Assembly: GCA_949752735.1 (NCBI GenBank)
Contig: OX457036.1
Location: 14,196,516-14,260,515 of the forward strand
Length of the DNA stretch: 64,000 nt
Direction: 5' to 3'
Origin: Lumbricus terrestris
Lineage: Eukaryota; Annelida; Clitellata; Crassiclitellata; Lumbricidae
In this document: piece by piece, positions 11,242-23,560 of the stretch
Layout: each line of letters starts with the position of its first letter
How positions within the stretch are numbered: the stretch's first letter is position 1
Notes under the pieces: model-generated
The model's input: only the letters and a program-made list of their open reading frames with translations
Database searches by the model: none
What the model was told of the DNA's origin: nothing
Program-made: the position numbers and the translations under genes

Positions 11242-14200
11242 ATGATGGAGCAGGAATTATTTAGGCTTGCGTCTTTTTCAAACTGGCCTGATAATCTACA
11301 TGTTAGGCCACCTCGGTTGGCTAGAAATGGGTTTTACTATTCAGGGGAGGGTAACAGAGTAACCTGCCATAAGTGTGGCATCCATATTGACAATTGTACA
11401 TCGGGCGACAGCGTTGTTGAACAACACAGGCAACAGTCTCCAAATTGCCAACTTTTAGCAAACACAAACATGCAAAACATCCCCTTACTCCCGGTCTCAA
11501 TTGGCGACCGGGGGGCTACCGAAACAGACCATGCGACAAAGAATTGTTGTGAGAAAATCCACGAAATCTACCGAGGAGCAGTGTCTCGAGCCACCAAGAG
11601 AGGAATCTTCTCGACAAACCCAGTCAACAAAATCGATCGCTCAAACCTCGACTACGACCAAATGCGACACGAGAAACACCGCCTTGATACCTTTCACGAT
11701 TGGCCATCGGGAGCCCGTGCTGATCCAAAGGTTTTGGCTCGAGAGGGCCTGTTCTACACGGGAGAGGCAGACCGAGTCAAATGCGTATTCTGCCGTGGGT
11801 TCATGAGAAACTGGGAGACCACGGACATACCATCAGCGGAGCACAGGAAACACTTTCCTGACTGTCCGTTTGTACGTGGTCTCGACGTCGGGAACGTTTC
11901 GACGACTGAAGAAAGTTCGATCGGTGGTCATTCCAGAAAGACGAGTGACATAGAGAGACAGCAACTTGCACAGAATGTTCAGACCTTAAGAACAGAATGT
12001 CCTCAACCAGCTGTGATAGAACAGGTGAGTCAGAAATTGACCTCAACATTTAAGGGTGCACCACTTTATTAATGCACTGTGCAACACCAACATATCAGGC
12101 CTCTGATAAAGCTTAGGCATATTTGAAATGGCCAATCATCTTCCAGGCAAAGTTCTTGAATGCTACAGATATTTCATTGAGTCTGATAAGAAACTGAATC
12201 AGCATCATGAGCTATTGCACGTTTAAATTAAATTTTGAATGCAGGTCTATTTATTTTTACCGTAAAATATATTCGGAATATGCAACCGTTGATGATGGCA
12301 AAATAGTTCAAAACGCGTCTGTTTCTACTCAATGAAATCAGTGCAAATGCTAAGATTAAGTGTCACAAATGCCTTAATTCAATCGTCGATCGATCTGCCA
12401 CTCTGCTGTTCATGGAGATTTGCAAGTGCTACGCTGTTCCACTTCACCTGAAGCATCCTGGAATAGTCTGCCACTTATGAACTATTGCCTTTGACTCAAT
12501 GCAGCGTACATTTTCTGCATTGAAATGCACATGCTTAGATCTGTTATATAGTCTTTGTGAGTTACTAAAAAGGCGCTATAGTAAGCTTCTTCATGTATGC
12601 ATACATTAGTAGGCCTACATACAAACGCTTTCAGATTCGTTACGTGGCTCCATCCAGTTGTGATGATCCTCCAAAGTTTCCCGAATTCTCTGAGATGACG
12701 AGAAGGATTTCATCTTTCAAGAGCGGTCAAGTGTCACGCGGTCATACGGCAGAAGCTTTGGCAGAGTCTGGGTGGTTCTTCATCGGTAAGACCACAAGAA
12801 TACTGTTTAGCTTTGAATCTAATCACTGTTCATGCAGTCCAATCTATTAGGTTTTATGCCATCACTATCTTAATGCAAAAAATGTTAAAAGGAGAAACTG
12901 ATATCAGTCGTGATTACTGCTGCGATGGGTAATGAAGTTCATGCAGACTACAATAAGCAATGACTTTAATCATGTGGAAGAATGTAATGTTCATTCAAAT
13001 CGACACCAAATTCTATAGAAGATGTCGCCGAATGTGGTTTAGAGTGAATGAGATGCCTCAGTTTTACTTTATGATAATTGTATATTTTAAATAATTAATA
13101 TCATTCACTGACATGCCAACATATCAAGATGACAGCAAAATCGAACCGAGATAATGCATATTTATGTTCCGACGGCATTTCTGAAGCTCATTTAACTGTC
13201 ATGGAAGCCAAGTTAATTGAGGTTTTAATCCTCCTTCCGCATCAGAACAATATTCGATTAGATCCTTGATGTGAGGTTTTGTTTAAATCTTCTAGGACCT
13301 GGTGATAAGGTTCAGTGTTTCCAGTGTGGTGGCAATCTGAGAGACTGGCAGCCAGAGGACGATCCATTCGATGAACACAAGAGATGGTATTCCAACTGTT
13401 CGTACATCAGAAGTCAACAACAAGCGATGATGACGAGGAAACAGGGCCAGACGATTCCAACAACTGTAAGCTGGAATTAAGTATTATGTTTTACTCGTCA
13501 CGCCATTGTTAATTATTCCTCTATTTGGCACAATTATCTAATTGCAATTTGTAAGCTTATATAATTATTATTGCTGGAAATTACTTTGCATGCAATGGAA
13601 ACATTTGAAAACTAATGATATTCGTTTCAAGGATGATGTTTAAGTAGTTTTTAAGTCTCGTAAATTTAGATCGGCGAAATAGTGCATTGTATTTTGTGTT
13701 ATTCTATTTGCCAAATTTATTTGATAAGACTTCAATTGCTCAACTCTTGCACAGATGACGACGTCGGCTGCTCAGTACAGAGTCGAACCAAGAGAAATCA
13801 AAGCTCGCATGGATACTGCGAAAGTTCGCGCAATTCTGGACATGGGTTACTCGAGGGGACTAGTTCGCAGGGCCATTGAAGAACGACTTTCGACAACAGG
13901 TTCGAATTATTCTGACGTTTATCACTTGTAAAAGCAAACTGTATATTTCCGAAGCACTGTTCTAAAGCTAAGTTTAGAGCACCAGCTTATTCACTAGCGC
14001 TGCGTAGAGTCAGAGGGTTGTACAGGTCTATGTTATGCTGAGATACATAGGAGTCCGGTTGCTAGAACAATTAGCAGTTTTCTTTGACAAAACATGGAAC
14101 ATGGAGACAAAATTAACTTGAACCGCGTGAAAGATTATATTTACGCAAATAACGACTTCTATAGTGACGCCATCTAATGCATAAGCATAAGTCGATGGTC

Positions 14201-16461
14201 GCCGCTAGTGATATATTCTAAAACTAAACGTTTGGATTAATTTTAACATGCGGTCCGCATCATATTGGTAAGAAACGAGTTTAGAGTCTAAACTGGGGTC
14301 TAAGCTATTGGCCCAAAGTCACAAATATAATGTAATGCACTGAATTCTTTGTACACAAATCAAGACAATATGGACCTACATGTTGACCTAGATCTATATG
14401 GAATGGATGAATATGTTGGAACTGCTTTAAAAGGGTAGTTTCTCGATTTCGCAAGTTCCTGTGAGTTGCTTAATCTTCTGAATGAAATTAGGTCTACAAG
14501 ACTAAAATTTAACTTTCAACATAGTTTGGTGCAGTAATATCCGTGATGCCATTGCTTTTAAATTTCATGATTTTGTTTGGAAACAGGCGATGACTTCCCA
14601 AATGCGGAAAATCTCTTGGAAGAGCTTTTCCGCTTGGAAGCAACAAACCCCATGGCTTCTGCATCCGGTCTTACATCAAGCTCGGCCGTAAGCGATGGTG
14701 CAGGTAAGCTGAGCACTAGATATTAATATGTCAATACTCTGCAGGATGTTCTTACACCCGCCACAAGATTGCAAGACAAAATTTGCGTAATTTCTTTGAC
14801 ATTGAATACTCTATAATATAATTTTATAGCGAGATTAAGCGTCATGATATATTTTGGAGTGGACTAAGGTTAGACAAAAGCTTGGTCGTTTTGTCTTTTT
14901 TGCTATTCTGTTAATTATTTACAATTGGAAAATCTCTTATTTTAATATGCTTTAGCATTTATACTAATTCATTTTTATTTCATCTTAGCTGGCTTCTTTT
15001 GTATTCTTCAATTGTTTAATTTCTTGAGTTTGACCGTGTTCTACGACTTTTATTATACAGGCAGAATTTCGCCATCAGCCTCTGCTTCACCAACTTCAGG
15101 TTCATCACCCTCTGTGTCGACAACAACCTCACCCAGGTCAATCCCTCCATATAACGGACTCCATAATTTCGCTGATTCACACTCTTTGCCCGCCGTAAAT
15201 CAGCCATCCTCTTCTGCCTCTTCGTCCATGTCAACCTTTCAGTCTCTGGCTGTTGGTCTCTCTGAACATCACTCTGTCTCTGCCTCTGCAGCAGTTTCCG
15301 CTGCCAACCATCTGGAAACTGTTGCAGACGCACAGTCAAAGGCCAAAGGTACATTGTTGTTTCTAATCAAAGTTAAATGTTTATGTTGCGTCACTTTCAG
15401 AGGCACCTAAATAGCGGCGCTATAAATTTGTTTAGTGTCATTAACAGCTCGATCATTCGCAGAATTAGATAACGAATAAATCAATATAATAATTAGGAAA
15501 GCGACTGTGGTGTAGTATTGCGCATTGCCCCTCTGAGCTGATTGAGTCTAAAATAGACTTAAATGGGCTGTTAGGTCAGTTAGGACTACTTTGAAGCAGA
15601 TTTCTTAGCAAATCTGTTGGATGCAGATTTATATCTATCTAAATATTGAAAATTAACGTTAAACAATTCTGATGCAGATGGAAGTGCTGTGTGTTGAGTG
15701 CAAGCTTTTATTATTCAAGTTTTAAATAGATTTCAACGAGGTCTTGCAGTAGCACTGTCTCAGCAAAGAACAAAAGGTTGTTTTGAATTTCTGTTAAATC
15801 TGGAACCCTATAGATTACGCAGATCAAATCTTATTTTGGTCTGTTAACTTTGAAAAACCTTTAAAGTTTTGATTTTGATTTTTCTTGTAGCAGGTAAACG
15901 CAAACGAAACAAGAAGAGGAAGGTAGCTGATGCGCCTAACGCAGCAACGATAGATGAGGATGAACAGATGACGGAATCTGCGGCAGGACCACAGACTGCT
16001 TTAGAAATCCTTCAACAGTTGGAAGAAATGAACCTCAGCGAGAATCAAGATGAAGGTAGGCTACGCTCTTAGAAATTATATGAACTGATAACAGACACTT
16101 GTGTGGTAGATCGCTCACAGCTTTACCAACTATCGCAATCATATTTTTTTATGAAATATATATTTAATATTTTATTTATACATAATATTATATAGGCTTA
16201 AATGTCTGATCATTAGTAGATCTAAAACTATAATTAATGTCATAAAAAATTCTTTTCTTTTCAGAAACTCTTCAGTATGTTGAAGAGAATCGTCGTCTAC
16301 GAGAAGCGAGGTCGTGCAAGGTCTGCATGGATGCAGAAGTGAACACTGTGTTCCTACCATGTGGTCATCTTGTATGCTGCAACAGCTGTGCTCCTGCGTT
16401 ACGAAATTGTCCCATCTGCAGGACGTTCATCAGAGGAACAGTCAAGACCTTCCTGTCCTAA
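11242..16461 (+). CDS. Inhibitor-of-apoptosis protein, XIAP/BIRC-like: BIR1-BIR2-BIR3-UBA-RING
   Basis: Eight coding exons join in frame: 11242-12024, 12635-12785, 13296-13465, 13755-13899, 14587-14703, 15061-15348, 15894-16055, 16265-16461. They total 2013 nt (670 aa), all with GT-AG introns (phases 0,1,0,1,1,1,1). Zinc ligands CX2CX16HX6C are intact in BIR1 (C42,C45,H62,C69), BIR2 (C181,C184,H201,C208) and BIR3 (C319,C322,H339,C346; split by intron 2). BIR1 resembles XIAP BIR1 ([15 protein letters not shown]). BIR2 ends HRKHFPDC, like the caspase-binding BIR2. BIR3 keeps LRDW and HKRWY, so an IAP-binding-motif groove is likely. The UBA is at about 391-434 (MGY at 398-400). A Ser-rich linker (about 457-551) and a basic [10 protein letters not shown] stretch (553-562) precede the RING (C623 to C657), which ends GTVKTFLS as in XIAP/cIAP. 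Family role: caspase inhibition and E3 ubiquitin ligation. The linker makes it longer than human XIAP (497 aa). Upstream UTR exons are unknown. Confidence 0.95.
15888..15893 (+). promoter_or_regulatory. tandem NAGNAG splice acceptor of IAP exon 7
   Basis: The acceptor reads TAGCAG immediately before GTAAACG. Using the second AG gives Gly-Lys-Arg at the junction. Using the first inserts one Ala codon (GCA GGT). Both stay in frame just before the basic stretch. NAGNAG acceptors commonly give both isoforms. Confidence 0.6.
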
Positions 16462-16527
16462 GAAAATCTTCTCCATAATAGATGTTCAAGCACTATTAAG
16501 CTGAATACCGTACAACGCATCGGTTTG

Positions 16528-16533
16528 AATAAA
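16528..16533 (+). terminator. polyadenylation signal of the IAP gene
   Basis: AATAAA, within AATAAATAAA, lies 67 nt after the TAA stop at 16459-16461. It is the first canonical signal downstream, implying a short 3' UTR. Confidence 0.7.
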
Positions 16534-19500
16534 TAAACAAGAAAATTCCCGAGGCAATATGACGAGGAAGATTTAACATCAGGCCACTGTCCACAGGTTC
16601 TTCGGCAAAGAAATCTGATCAGCGTTGTTTGATAGAAGAGGGAGGCACGACAGATTTGTAAAGGCCTGTAGTTGAATAATGTTATTACTGACATCAGGAG
16701 GAAGAGATATGTGATACTCAGGAAAGAATTCTACTGAACTATAATTCACCAACTGGACGAACTTAGGCAAGTGCATAAGACAGTAAATGCAAGGAGTCTC
16801 AAAGGAAGAAATTATGGAGCAGAGCTCTGTAAATCAAAATATGAAGTGGATCTAAATAAGTAAAATGCTTAAAATAAGCGAAATAGACAGAAGCATGACA
16901 ATCGATTAACTCAGCTGTGATAAAAGAAAATGTTATCCGCTTCAAAGACCGACTATAGCACCTCACCGTGCAGCTGTAGTGGTGAACAACAGGTACTGAC
17001 TAAAGAGATGCATGCCAAGATTATGCTGTCATTCAAGAAAGTATTAGCTTGTTGCCAACAGTTCTGTCGAGCGTTACCTAAGGTGGAACAACAGCACCCA
17101 AGAAACCAGTTAGTTGGCTAACTTGGGCGGCAACCTCGGGAATGCAATGCCTGGAAAAGATAGTTCGGACTATTTTTGGGTATGAATCCGTTGAAAGACG
17201 ACTGAAATGGTTCATGAAAATGACAAATACGCAATATTGCTCAACACAAGTATAATGTGCAAACATTCCGCGTAAAGACAATTATTCCCAGTTCGGGTCT
17301 TTAGCCTACAGAACACACATGGGCCGACAAAATGCTCATGGCATTTTGGCGGATTGCACACAAGGAAGAAACGTTCATCATTTTCGGTCAATGTGTTTTC
17401 TTTCTCGTTGGCTCCAGGAACTGTTTCTTTAACGATAAGGATTGTTCATGTTTCATTTTGATCTAAAAAAAACAACTGAAATGGCGAAGACACTATAGCT
17501 ACTAACATGACTGTCGTCCTGCATGAATAATAGGGTAAATCTGCCAGAGTTCGCATATCAACTGCTCAGATGAAAATAATGACAACAAAGACTGCATTTG
17601 AAGATCACAAAGAAGCACACGTGTGCTAAAATTTTCGTCACTATGTAATCTTATCGTCAGACTTTCGCTACCCCAAGGGTTTTTTAATTTCGTGTGCACG
17701 ACCTTTGAATTTACAGTTCAAGTAAATCACCACATGTAGAAGACTCAGCAAATTGTGTCATATGTAACTTAAGACAAGCAAAGAGGGTACGACTTTGGAA
17801 ACTGCTATCACAGAGTCTGTCAGCAATTCCACTAACGAGAGGAAAATAGCTTACTTGTAGGTAGGATTATAAGCTTAGGTTACACGACATACAGTATGCC
17901 TACCGTATATCAAAATGAAAAATTACCCGTATTGAATTATAGAGAAACATAGGTGTATTCAGCATATTCAGGGTATACATTGTACACGTTATTAGCTTTA
18001 CCTGACATAATTAATTGTCAGTGAAATGCTTTTCTGAAACCTGTTACTAATGCAAATCGTTATACTGATCATTGATGACTTTTTAAGATTTCTGTCCATT
18101 ATCTTGCTAACAGTAACTGGTGAAATTTCTGTTATTAGAAACACTTAGCATCACATATATATATATAGCCTATAATTATGGCCTAGGCTTAAAGCAGAGA
18201 TGCCTCTGATTAGTTCGGCTTGCAAACGGAGCTATATAAATCTCCAGTTGAGAGGATCAGCCTAATAATGCGCTTAGAAGTTTTGCACTGCTTCAAGTTG
18301 AAAACATTAGACCTAATAAACCTATGCACCGATTGTTAATAACGCGGTAGAATCCAGCCCGCCATGATATAATGTGCAGAGAGCATACTATTTAGCCTAT
18401 AGCTTATAAGAACTGCAGATCTATTTCGGTTGTGGATTGTTTTTCTATTAGACTAGTTTAATTTATTGTCAATTTTGTAAATGCTTTGCTCATTGAGACA
18501 ATTTCTAGGGTGTGCATGATTATAGATTCGTCTTAGGTAATGGTCAATTTTTCAATGCCTTCATTTCTAGCTGCATGCGTCTTTAAATTGTACAACTGTG
18601 CATGCATTTGATTTTTCTCACTTACACGGTTTTAATAAAAAAAATATTATTCTACAAACAGACAAACTGTGTTGTGCATACATGTAGCCTATGTATACAT
18701 GGGAACGGCAGAGGGAATGCGTACCATCTACAGATTTTTTCCTGGACAAGTGCGTCACGCTGTCCACTATTATACCATCGGACACGCTAAAATAATGTGT
18801 TATCATCCTAAAATCAACTAAGCTTACGCCACAGGTTGACATGTGCCAGTCCCAAGTCTGGATTTAAGGAGGAGGGTGTAAGCCTAAGCATATTGTCACC
18901 TGGGAAACAAACGACAGGCGTCGATTGAACGAAACAACGCGCAATGCAACATGCCACGTGACACCCATCAAATTTAGTACCGGTTCGGAAATTTGTGAAA
19001 GTTAAGGTTAAAATGAATGCCTATAGTTTAGCGCGACATGCTCTATGTAGAATTATTGTATTCAGGCTTCGCGATCAATCGAGTCTAAAATAATTATAAG
19101 AGCACACTTTCTACAATGTAGATGCATGGATAACATTGGATATGGACAATGTTGTGCGTTGCAGCTTTGCTGTAACTATTTGCTCTTCTAACGTTTAGGG
19201 TAAATGGTTAATTTTAACCAAAAGCAAAGTGCCAAATCTAATTTTAATCAACTACTACGCAAATCGGACTAGCCAACAATTAAGAACATATAGGCCTATT
19301 ACAAGGTTCCCTGATGTCTACGTAGGTAGAACCAAATTGTGTGTGGTAACTATTTAGACTTGCATGTAGCCTATAACTTCCAAAATCTGCGCTGTACCGT
19401 AGCCTCGTGGGTGTTCAATATCAACAGATGCGTATCTATTTACTAAAAGCTAATATGTTTAAAAGAACGAAGGGACTATTAGCCTAGATGCCGCTTGAAC

Positions 19501-20147
19501 AACTCTTCAAACAATTCGAACAGGAGGCAGTGTATTCGACATTCTGCAATCTACTTGGGTACCAAGTAAGTAAGTATCATGCCATAAACGCCAAAAAGAT
19601 GTTCTATCCTTGACAGACTGAACACATGTTGCTTTGGACTTGAGGTAGCTGAAATTAAATAGGAGAAAAGTTGCTAATACGAAATTTTGTGGTTAATCGA
19701 ACACTAGGCCTACTAGATAAGAATAGCTATGGCTATTATTTTAAACTACCGTACTTCTTGATGACTACTTACAATTACTAGACAACTACATTTGTAGAAT
19801 TTATAACTAATATTTAGTGAGTACTGTAGTTAAAGGTGCCCATCATTGATATTACAAGCTATACCATTTTAGTAGCCTACTATCCAATAGTGCCTAATAG
19901 GTTATATCATAATATTATCAGGCCAAGTCTATAGATATCATACCATATCGCATCGTTATAATGTATAGGCCTAGTGTTGGCACTGACTTAAAGATTAATC
20001 CATCTATCTCCAAAATTTAATCTCGGTTAAATTCGATTGATTTGGCATCTGTTACGTAAAGTCCGAAAACTGTCAAAATGTACTCACTATAAGTCTGAGT
20101 AATTTACTAGGTCATTTTCGTCATTCTACAATTAACATAGGTCTAAG
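16534..20147. other. intergenic, no gene seen
   Basis: AT-rich sequence with scattered short ORFs of no recognisable family. At 18839-18880 there is a fragment ('gtgccagtcccaagtctgga', then AAGGAGGAGGG) of the dispersed tail repeat also found at 45205-45310 and, inverted, at 23485-23560. Confidence 0.55.
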
Positions 20148-20219
20148 CAGTGGCGGCGACAGTCATACAATTTCAGCAGGTCACGCGTCAGGGTCACGGT
20201 ATGCTCTAGTAGTTCAGCC

Positions 20220-20703
20220 AACTGGCGTAAACAAGGGGTTTCGGGGGTTAAACCCAAGGCCGTAGCCAGGATTTTATTTCGGGGGGTGTTTCACCAATTT
20301 CCCTTCCCAAAAAACTACATTTTCCATTTCGGGGGGTGTTTTCATGGTTTTATTTCGTGGTTTTTACGTCATATATGCTAGTAAATGCATTATATTATTT
20401 TTCACATTTTCCATTTCGGGGGGTGTTCAAACACCCAAAACACCCCCCTAGCTACGGCCTTGGTTAAACCCCCTCCCATTGGCCTAGAAAAACAAGTTTT
20501 TTAAAGGTTATTTATCCACTTAAATAAGAAAAACAAAACAATTGCTTGTAGTAACAATTTTGTTTCTTACTTTATTCTCTTTGTTACTTTATTTCCTTTT
20601 TATTTAGGCCTACTGCAATACTGTTGGGTTGGTGTCAGAAGGGCATCTGGCCAGGCCATAAAACCCCCAACCCCCTCATCATAAATTCTTGACTACGTCA
20701 CTG
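20220..20703. mobile_element. middle MITE of the nest, hAT-type
   Basis: Flanked by a perfect 8-bp TSD GTTCAGCC (20212-20219 and 20704-20711). The termini AACTGGCGTA and TACGTCACTG are an imperfect inverted pair, the left first base having changed from C. It contains the element at 20255-20462. Confidence 0.8.
20255..20462. mobile_element. inner MITE of the nest, hAT-type, 208 bp
   Basis: The termini CAAGGCCGTAGCCAGG and CTAGCTACGGCCTTG are flanked by a perfect 8-bp TSD GTTAAACC (20247-20254, 20463-20470). 'ttccatttcggggggtgtt' is repeated inside. It is the youngest layer. Confidence 0.92.
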
Positions 20704-20814
20704 GTTCAGCCGGTCGAAGAATTTAAAAAGATGACAAGGTCATAAGTCAGACCAAGAGTAGTCTAAAATAGACAGCTCAAATAACCTGCCGCGACCTTGG
20801 TAGTGTCGCCACTG

Positions 20815-21384
20815 AACTTAAGTCATTCCGCATGCTGAAACTGATAATATTATGTCGGTGATATGCTTGGACCAAGGAAAGGGAACTGGGAACTGTTAAT
20901 TGAAATGAAGACAGTTCATTTTTGTCGCCATCTTCAACTTTCCATCGGAGTTCACCTAATTACCTTAAATGAAAAATGACCGCATGAGTTCTCACTCAAA
21001 CCCTCAAGATCATTATCATTGTTCGCCACGTGTAGCCTATAGGTCTACAAGGCCCTATAGTCTATAGATACTTATTCCGGATATGGACCGCTCAACGTCA
21101 TGAAATACGTAATAAATAGTAAAACTTATCAAACAAGCCGAAATAAATCAATCTAAAACTTCTAACGATTAAAGTTTTAGAGATTAATAGATCAATTACT
21201 TCGATCCTTAAACACGCAATCCTAAACATGTTATATGCATGTATAATTGTTCAATCGTATAGAGTCCAACCATCGGCACTGTTTTTTATATCGCAGCAGT
21301 CAACCAATTAGAGTCTACAATCTGGTCTCTAAACAACAGCAACAACAACAACAACAACAACACAGAGGCTATTATAGTATCACA
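20815..21384. other. non-coding gap with (CAA)n
   Basis: No gene was seen. A short (CAA/AAC)n run lies at about 21329-21362, just outside the foldback element. Confidence 0.5.
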
Positions 21385-21390
21385 TTTGAG

Positions 21391-22665
21391 GGTTCCATGA
21401 CAAAATGACTCCTGACAAAATTTATCCGACAAAATGGCTCGGACAAAATATCGCAGTGACAAAATGTCGCCTGACAAAATGTTGTGGACAACTGTCTTAG
21501 AACAAAATAATGGCATCAATCTATCCGGAGTTTGAAAGTGTACCCACGTACCGGTACACGAGAAGGTGGAGAGTAGGTCAACAGGATAAAAGAAGCCGCA
21601 CGTACATGAGAAAAGGTTTGTAGGCCCTATATAAAAATGCTCAGCGGTACAAAGGATCAATGGACCAAGAGAAAACAAATGCAGAAGAGAGGATGGTCAC
21701 AAAGTGAGTGACGAGAAGAGTAAAGAAGAATCATGAAATTTTGTGTGTAAACTAAAAGTTCAGTACTTAAGGAACATGGCGCTCAATCGTAATCGTAATC
21801 GTTATCGTTTGATGTCATCTTGTTTTCTGGTTGCAATAAAGCGAATTGATTGATTGATTGATTGATTAATTGATTGATATCATAATCATAATCGTAAACT
21901 CGAAATTTCTAAAGAGCTACTCGAAAGCCACGCACGGGGCAACAGCTTCAACCCGAAAAGAAGAAGAGGGCCTATGTGAGAGTCACTGAAGTACTACACT
22001 CTATTGTTACAGATTACAGTAACGGAGATTCCATTGACTACATTGTATTTGGAGCTGACACACCGAGCACGGGACAGAGAATCATGGAAGAGAGTAGTCA
22101 CTGAAGTACTACACTCTATTGTTACAGATTACAGTAACGGAGATTCCATTGACTACATTGTATTTGTAGTCAGGTGTGCAGTGGACACCTACGGGCTGTC
22201 AGCCCATGGACAATGAAGAAGAAGAAGAAGACATTGTATTTGGCAGACATTGCAAGAGTTCTTAATATCAATGTAGTATGAACAGTTCTAATACGTAACA
22301 CACTTTGTAACTTTGTAGTGGTATTAGCCTATGTATATAGCGAGATTTTGCTTACACACACTTTCTAGCTTTGTAGCAGTATTGTGTAGTTAGATTTGGC
22401 TTACACACGCTTTGTAGCTTTGTAATAATATTAGCCTATGTAGTGGGATTTGCTTTCTTCTTATTGATTTTAAGTTGGAATGTTTCTTGTTACAATAATT
22501 TGACACTGATATTCACCAATTCAGTCAATTTTGATTTTTAGATAGCCAATTATTAAGATAAACTAGTTTTACTCATTTCTGCTTGTACCATTTTGTCCGT
22601 GCCATTGTTTTCAGGTACATTTTATCCGTACCATTTTGTCAGGAGACATTTTGTCTGACCACCCC
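21391..22665. mobile_element. foldback element with GACAAAATG-repeat arms
   Basis: The left arm (21391-21485) is built of variants of TGACAAAATGNCTCCTGAC. The right arm (about 22590-22665) is its inverse, CAGGAGACATTTTGTC. TTTGAG flanks both sides (21385-21390, 22666-22671) as a 6-bp TSD. The interior is foreign: a (TTGA)n-tailed LINE-like end at 21786-21880 and a duplicated LINE tail at 21979-22240. Confidence 0.75.
21979..22240 (+). repeat. LINE 3'-end remnant with 115-bp tandem duplication
   Basis: The block starting GTCACTGAAGTACTACACTC at 21982 recurs at 22097 (115-bp period). It encodes ARDRESWKRVV, a C-terminal motif of LINE polymerases, and ends CAATGAAGAAGAAGAAG, a GAA-type tail. 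The same end sequence flanks the hAT element at 50210-51611. Confidence 0.75.
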
Positions 22666-23484
22666 TTTGAGTTGTAACTTGTAGGCCTACCTTTTGTTCA
22701 ATTTTGTTACACCTCCGTCAGTAGGCTAATTGTTGCTTAATAACTGGCGGAGTTCTGAACTACACAAGTCAGTTCGTCGCAGACCTGGCTGTTTACCTCC
22801 CTACTTATACTGATAATAAATATAAAAGCTTAATGACTAAAAGAAGTAGGCCTATAGGCTTACCTGCGAACACCATGCACAGATAAGGTCGTCAAACGTA
22901 CCGAGTCCGCTAATAATTATAGTGTCGAACTCGAAATGCATGGACAACACACCAAGCAAGCTATCGAGTCTCAGATTCACTGTGATAATTACTTGTTTAA
23001 ATTTACATACGTTTCTTAGATTTGTTCGTTTAGCCTCGGTGTTCCGATTGTCAACACGACTTGCATCACTGACTTTGATTAGGCCTACTGTGTATCCAAC
23101 TGTATCACTATGATTTTAAGCTATGTAGGCAACTAGTATTAGCGCTTTGTTCTCCGTCCGTTTTGTACATGCAAGTTCATTCGCTGGTGCTCTAGCTCTT
23201 TGATGGGTCCATATTGTATTGTGTTGTATCTGACCACTTATAGAGCGTTTCTCGCAGGAAGAGCCTTTCAGAAGTGCTCCAAGTGCGCGTAAGTCCCAGA
23301 GAAAAGGCAGGTTTTGAGACGAGAGAAAGATGACGAAAGACTACCAGAGAGGATGACAGAGCAAACTGATGGGGGAAGTCCATTCCAAATGTATGTAGGT
23401 TTGATATCATTACAGTCTTATGGGCCTATGCGGATTTCGATTAAGAGAAGCCTGAGAAGCTACTGAGAAGTTTCGTAGTAGTCT

Positions 23485-23560
23485 TAGTCTAACGACACTG
23501 TGCCATAACGAAGATCATTGGTGGCGTCGCCCTCCTCCTTTATCCAGGCTTTAGACTGGC
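23485..23560 (-). repeat. inverted copy of the CAAGCCTGGATAAAGGAGG tail repeat
   Basis: On the minus strand it reads AGCCTGGATAAAGGAGGAGG, then GCGACGCC and CACAGTGTCGTTAGAC, matching 45205-45290 and, partly, 18844-18880. Confidence 0.75.

Larger units (their letters stand above)
20148..20814. mobile_element. outer MITE of a three-level nest
   Basis: It starts CAGTGGCGGCGACAG and ends TAGTGTCGCCACTG (imperfect inverted termini). CAGGTCACGCGTCAGG near the left matches CCTGCCGCGACC near the right. The TSD is unclear (ctaag / cttaag). Two younger elements sit inside. Confidence 0.65.
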
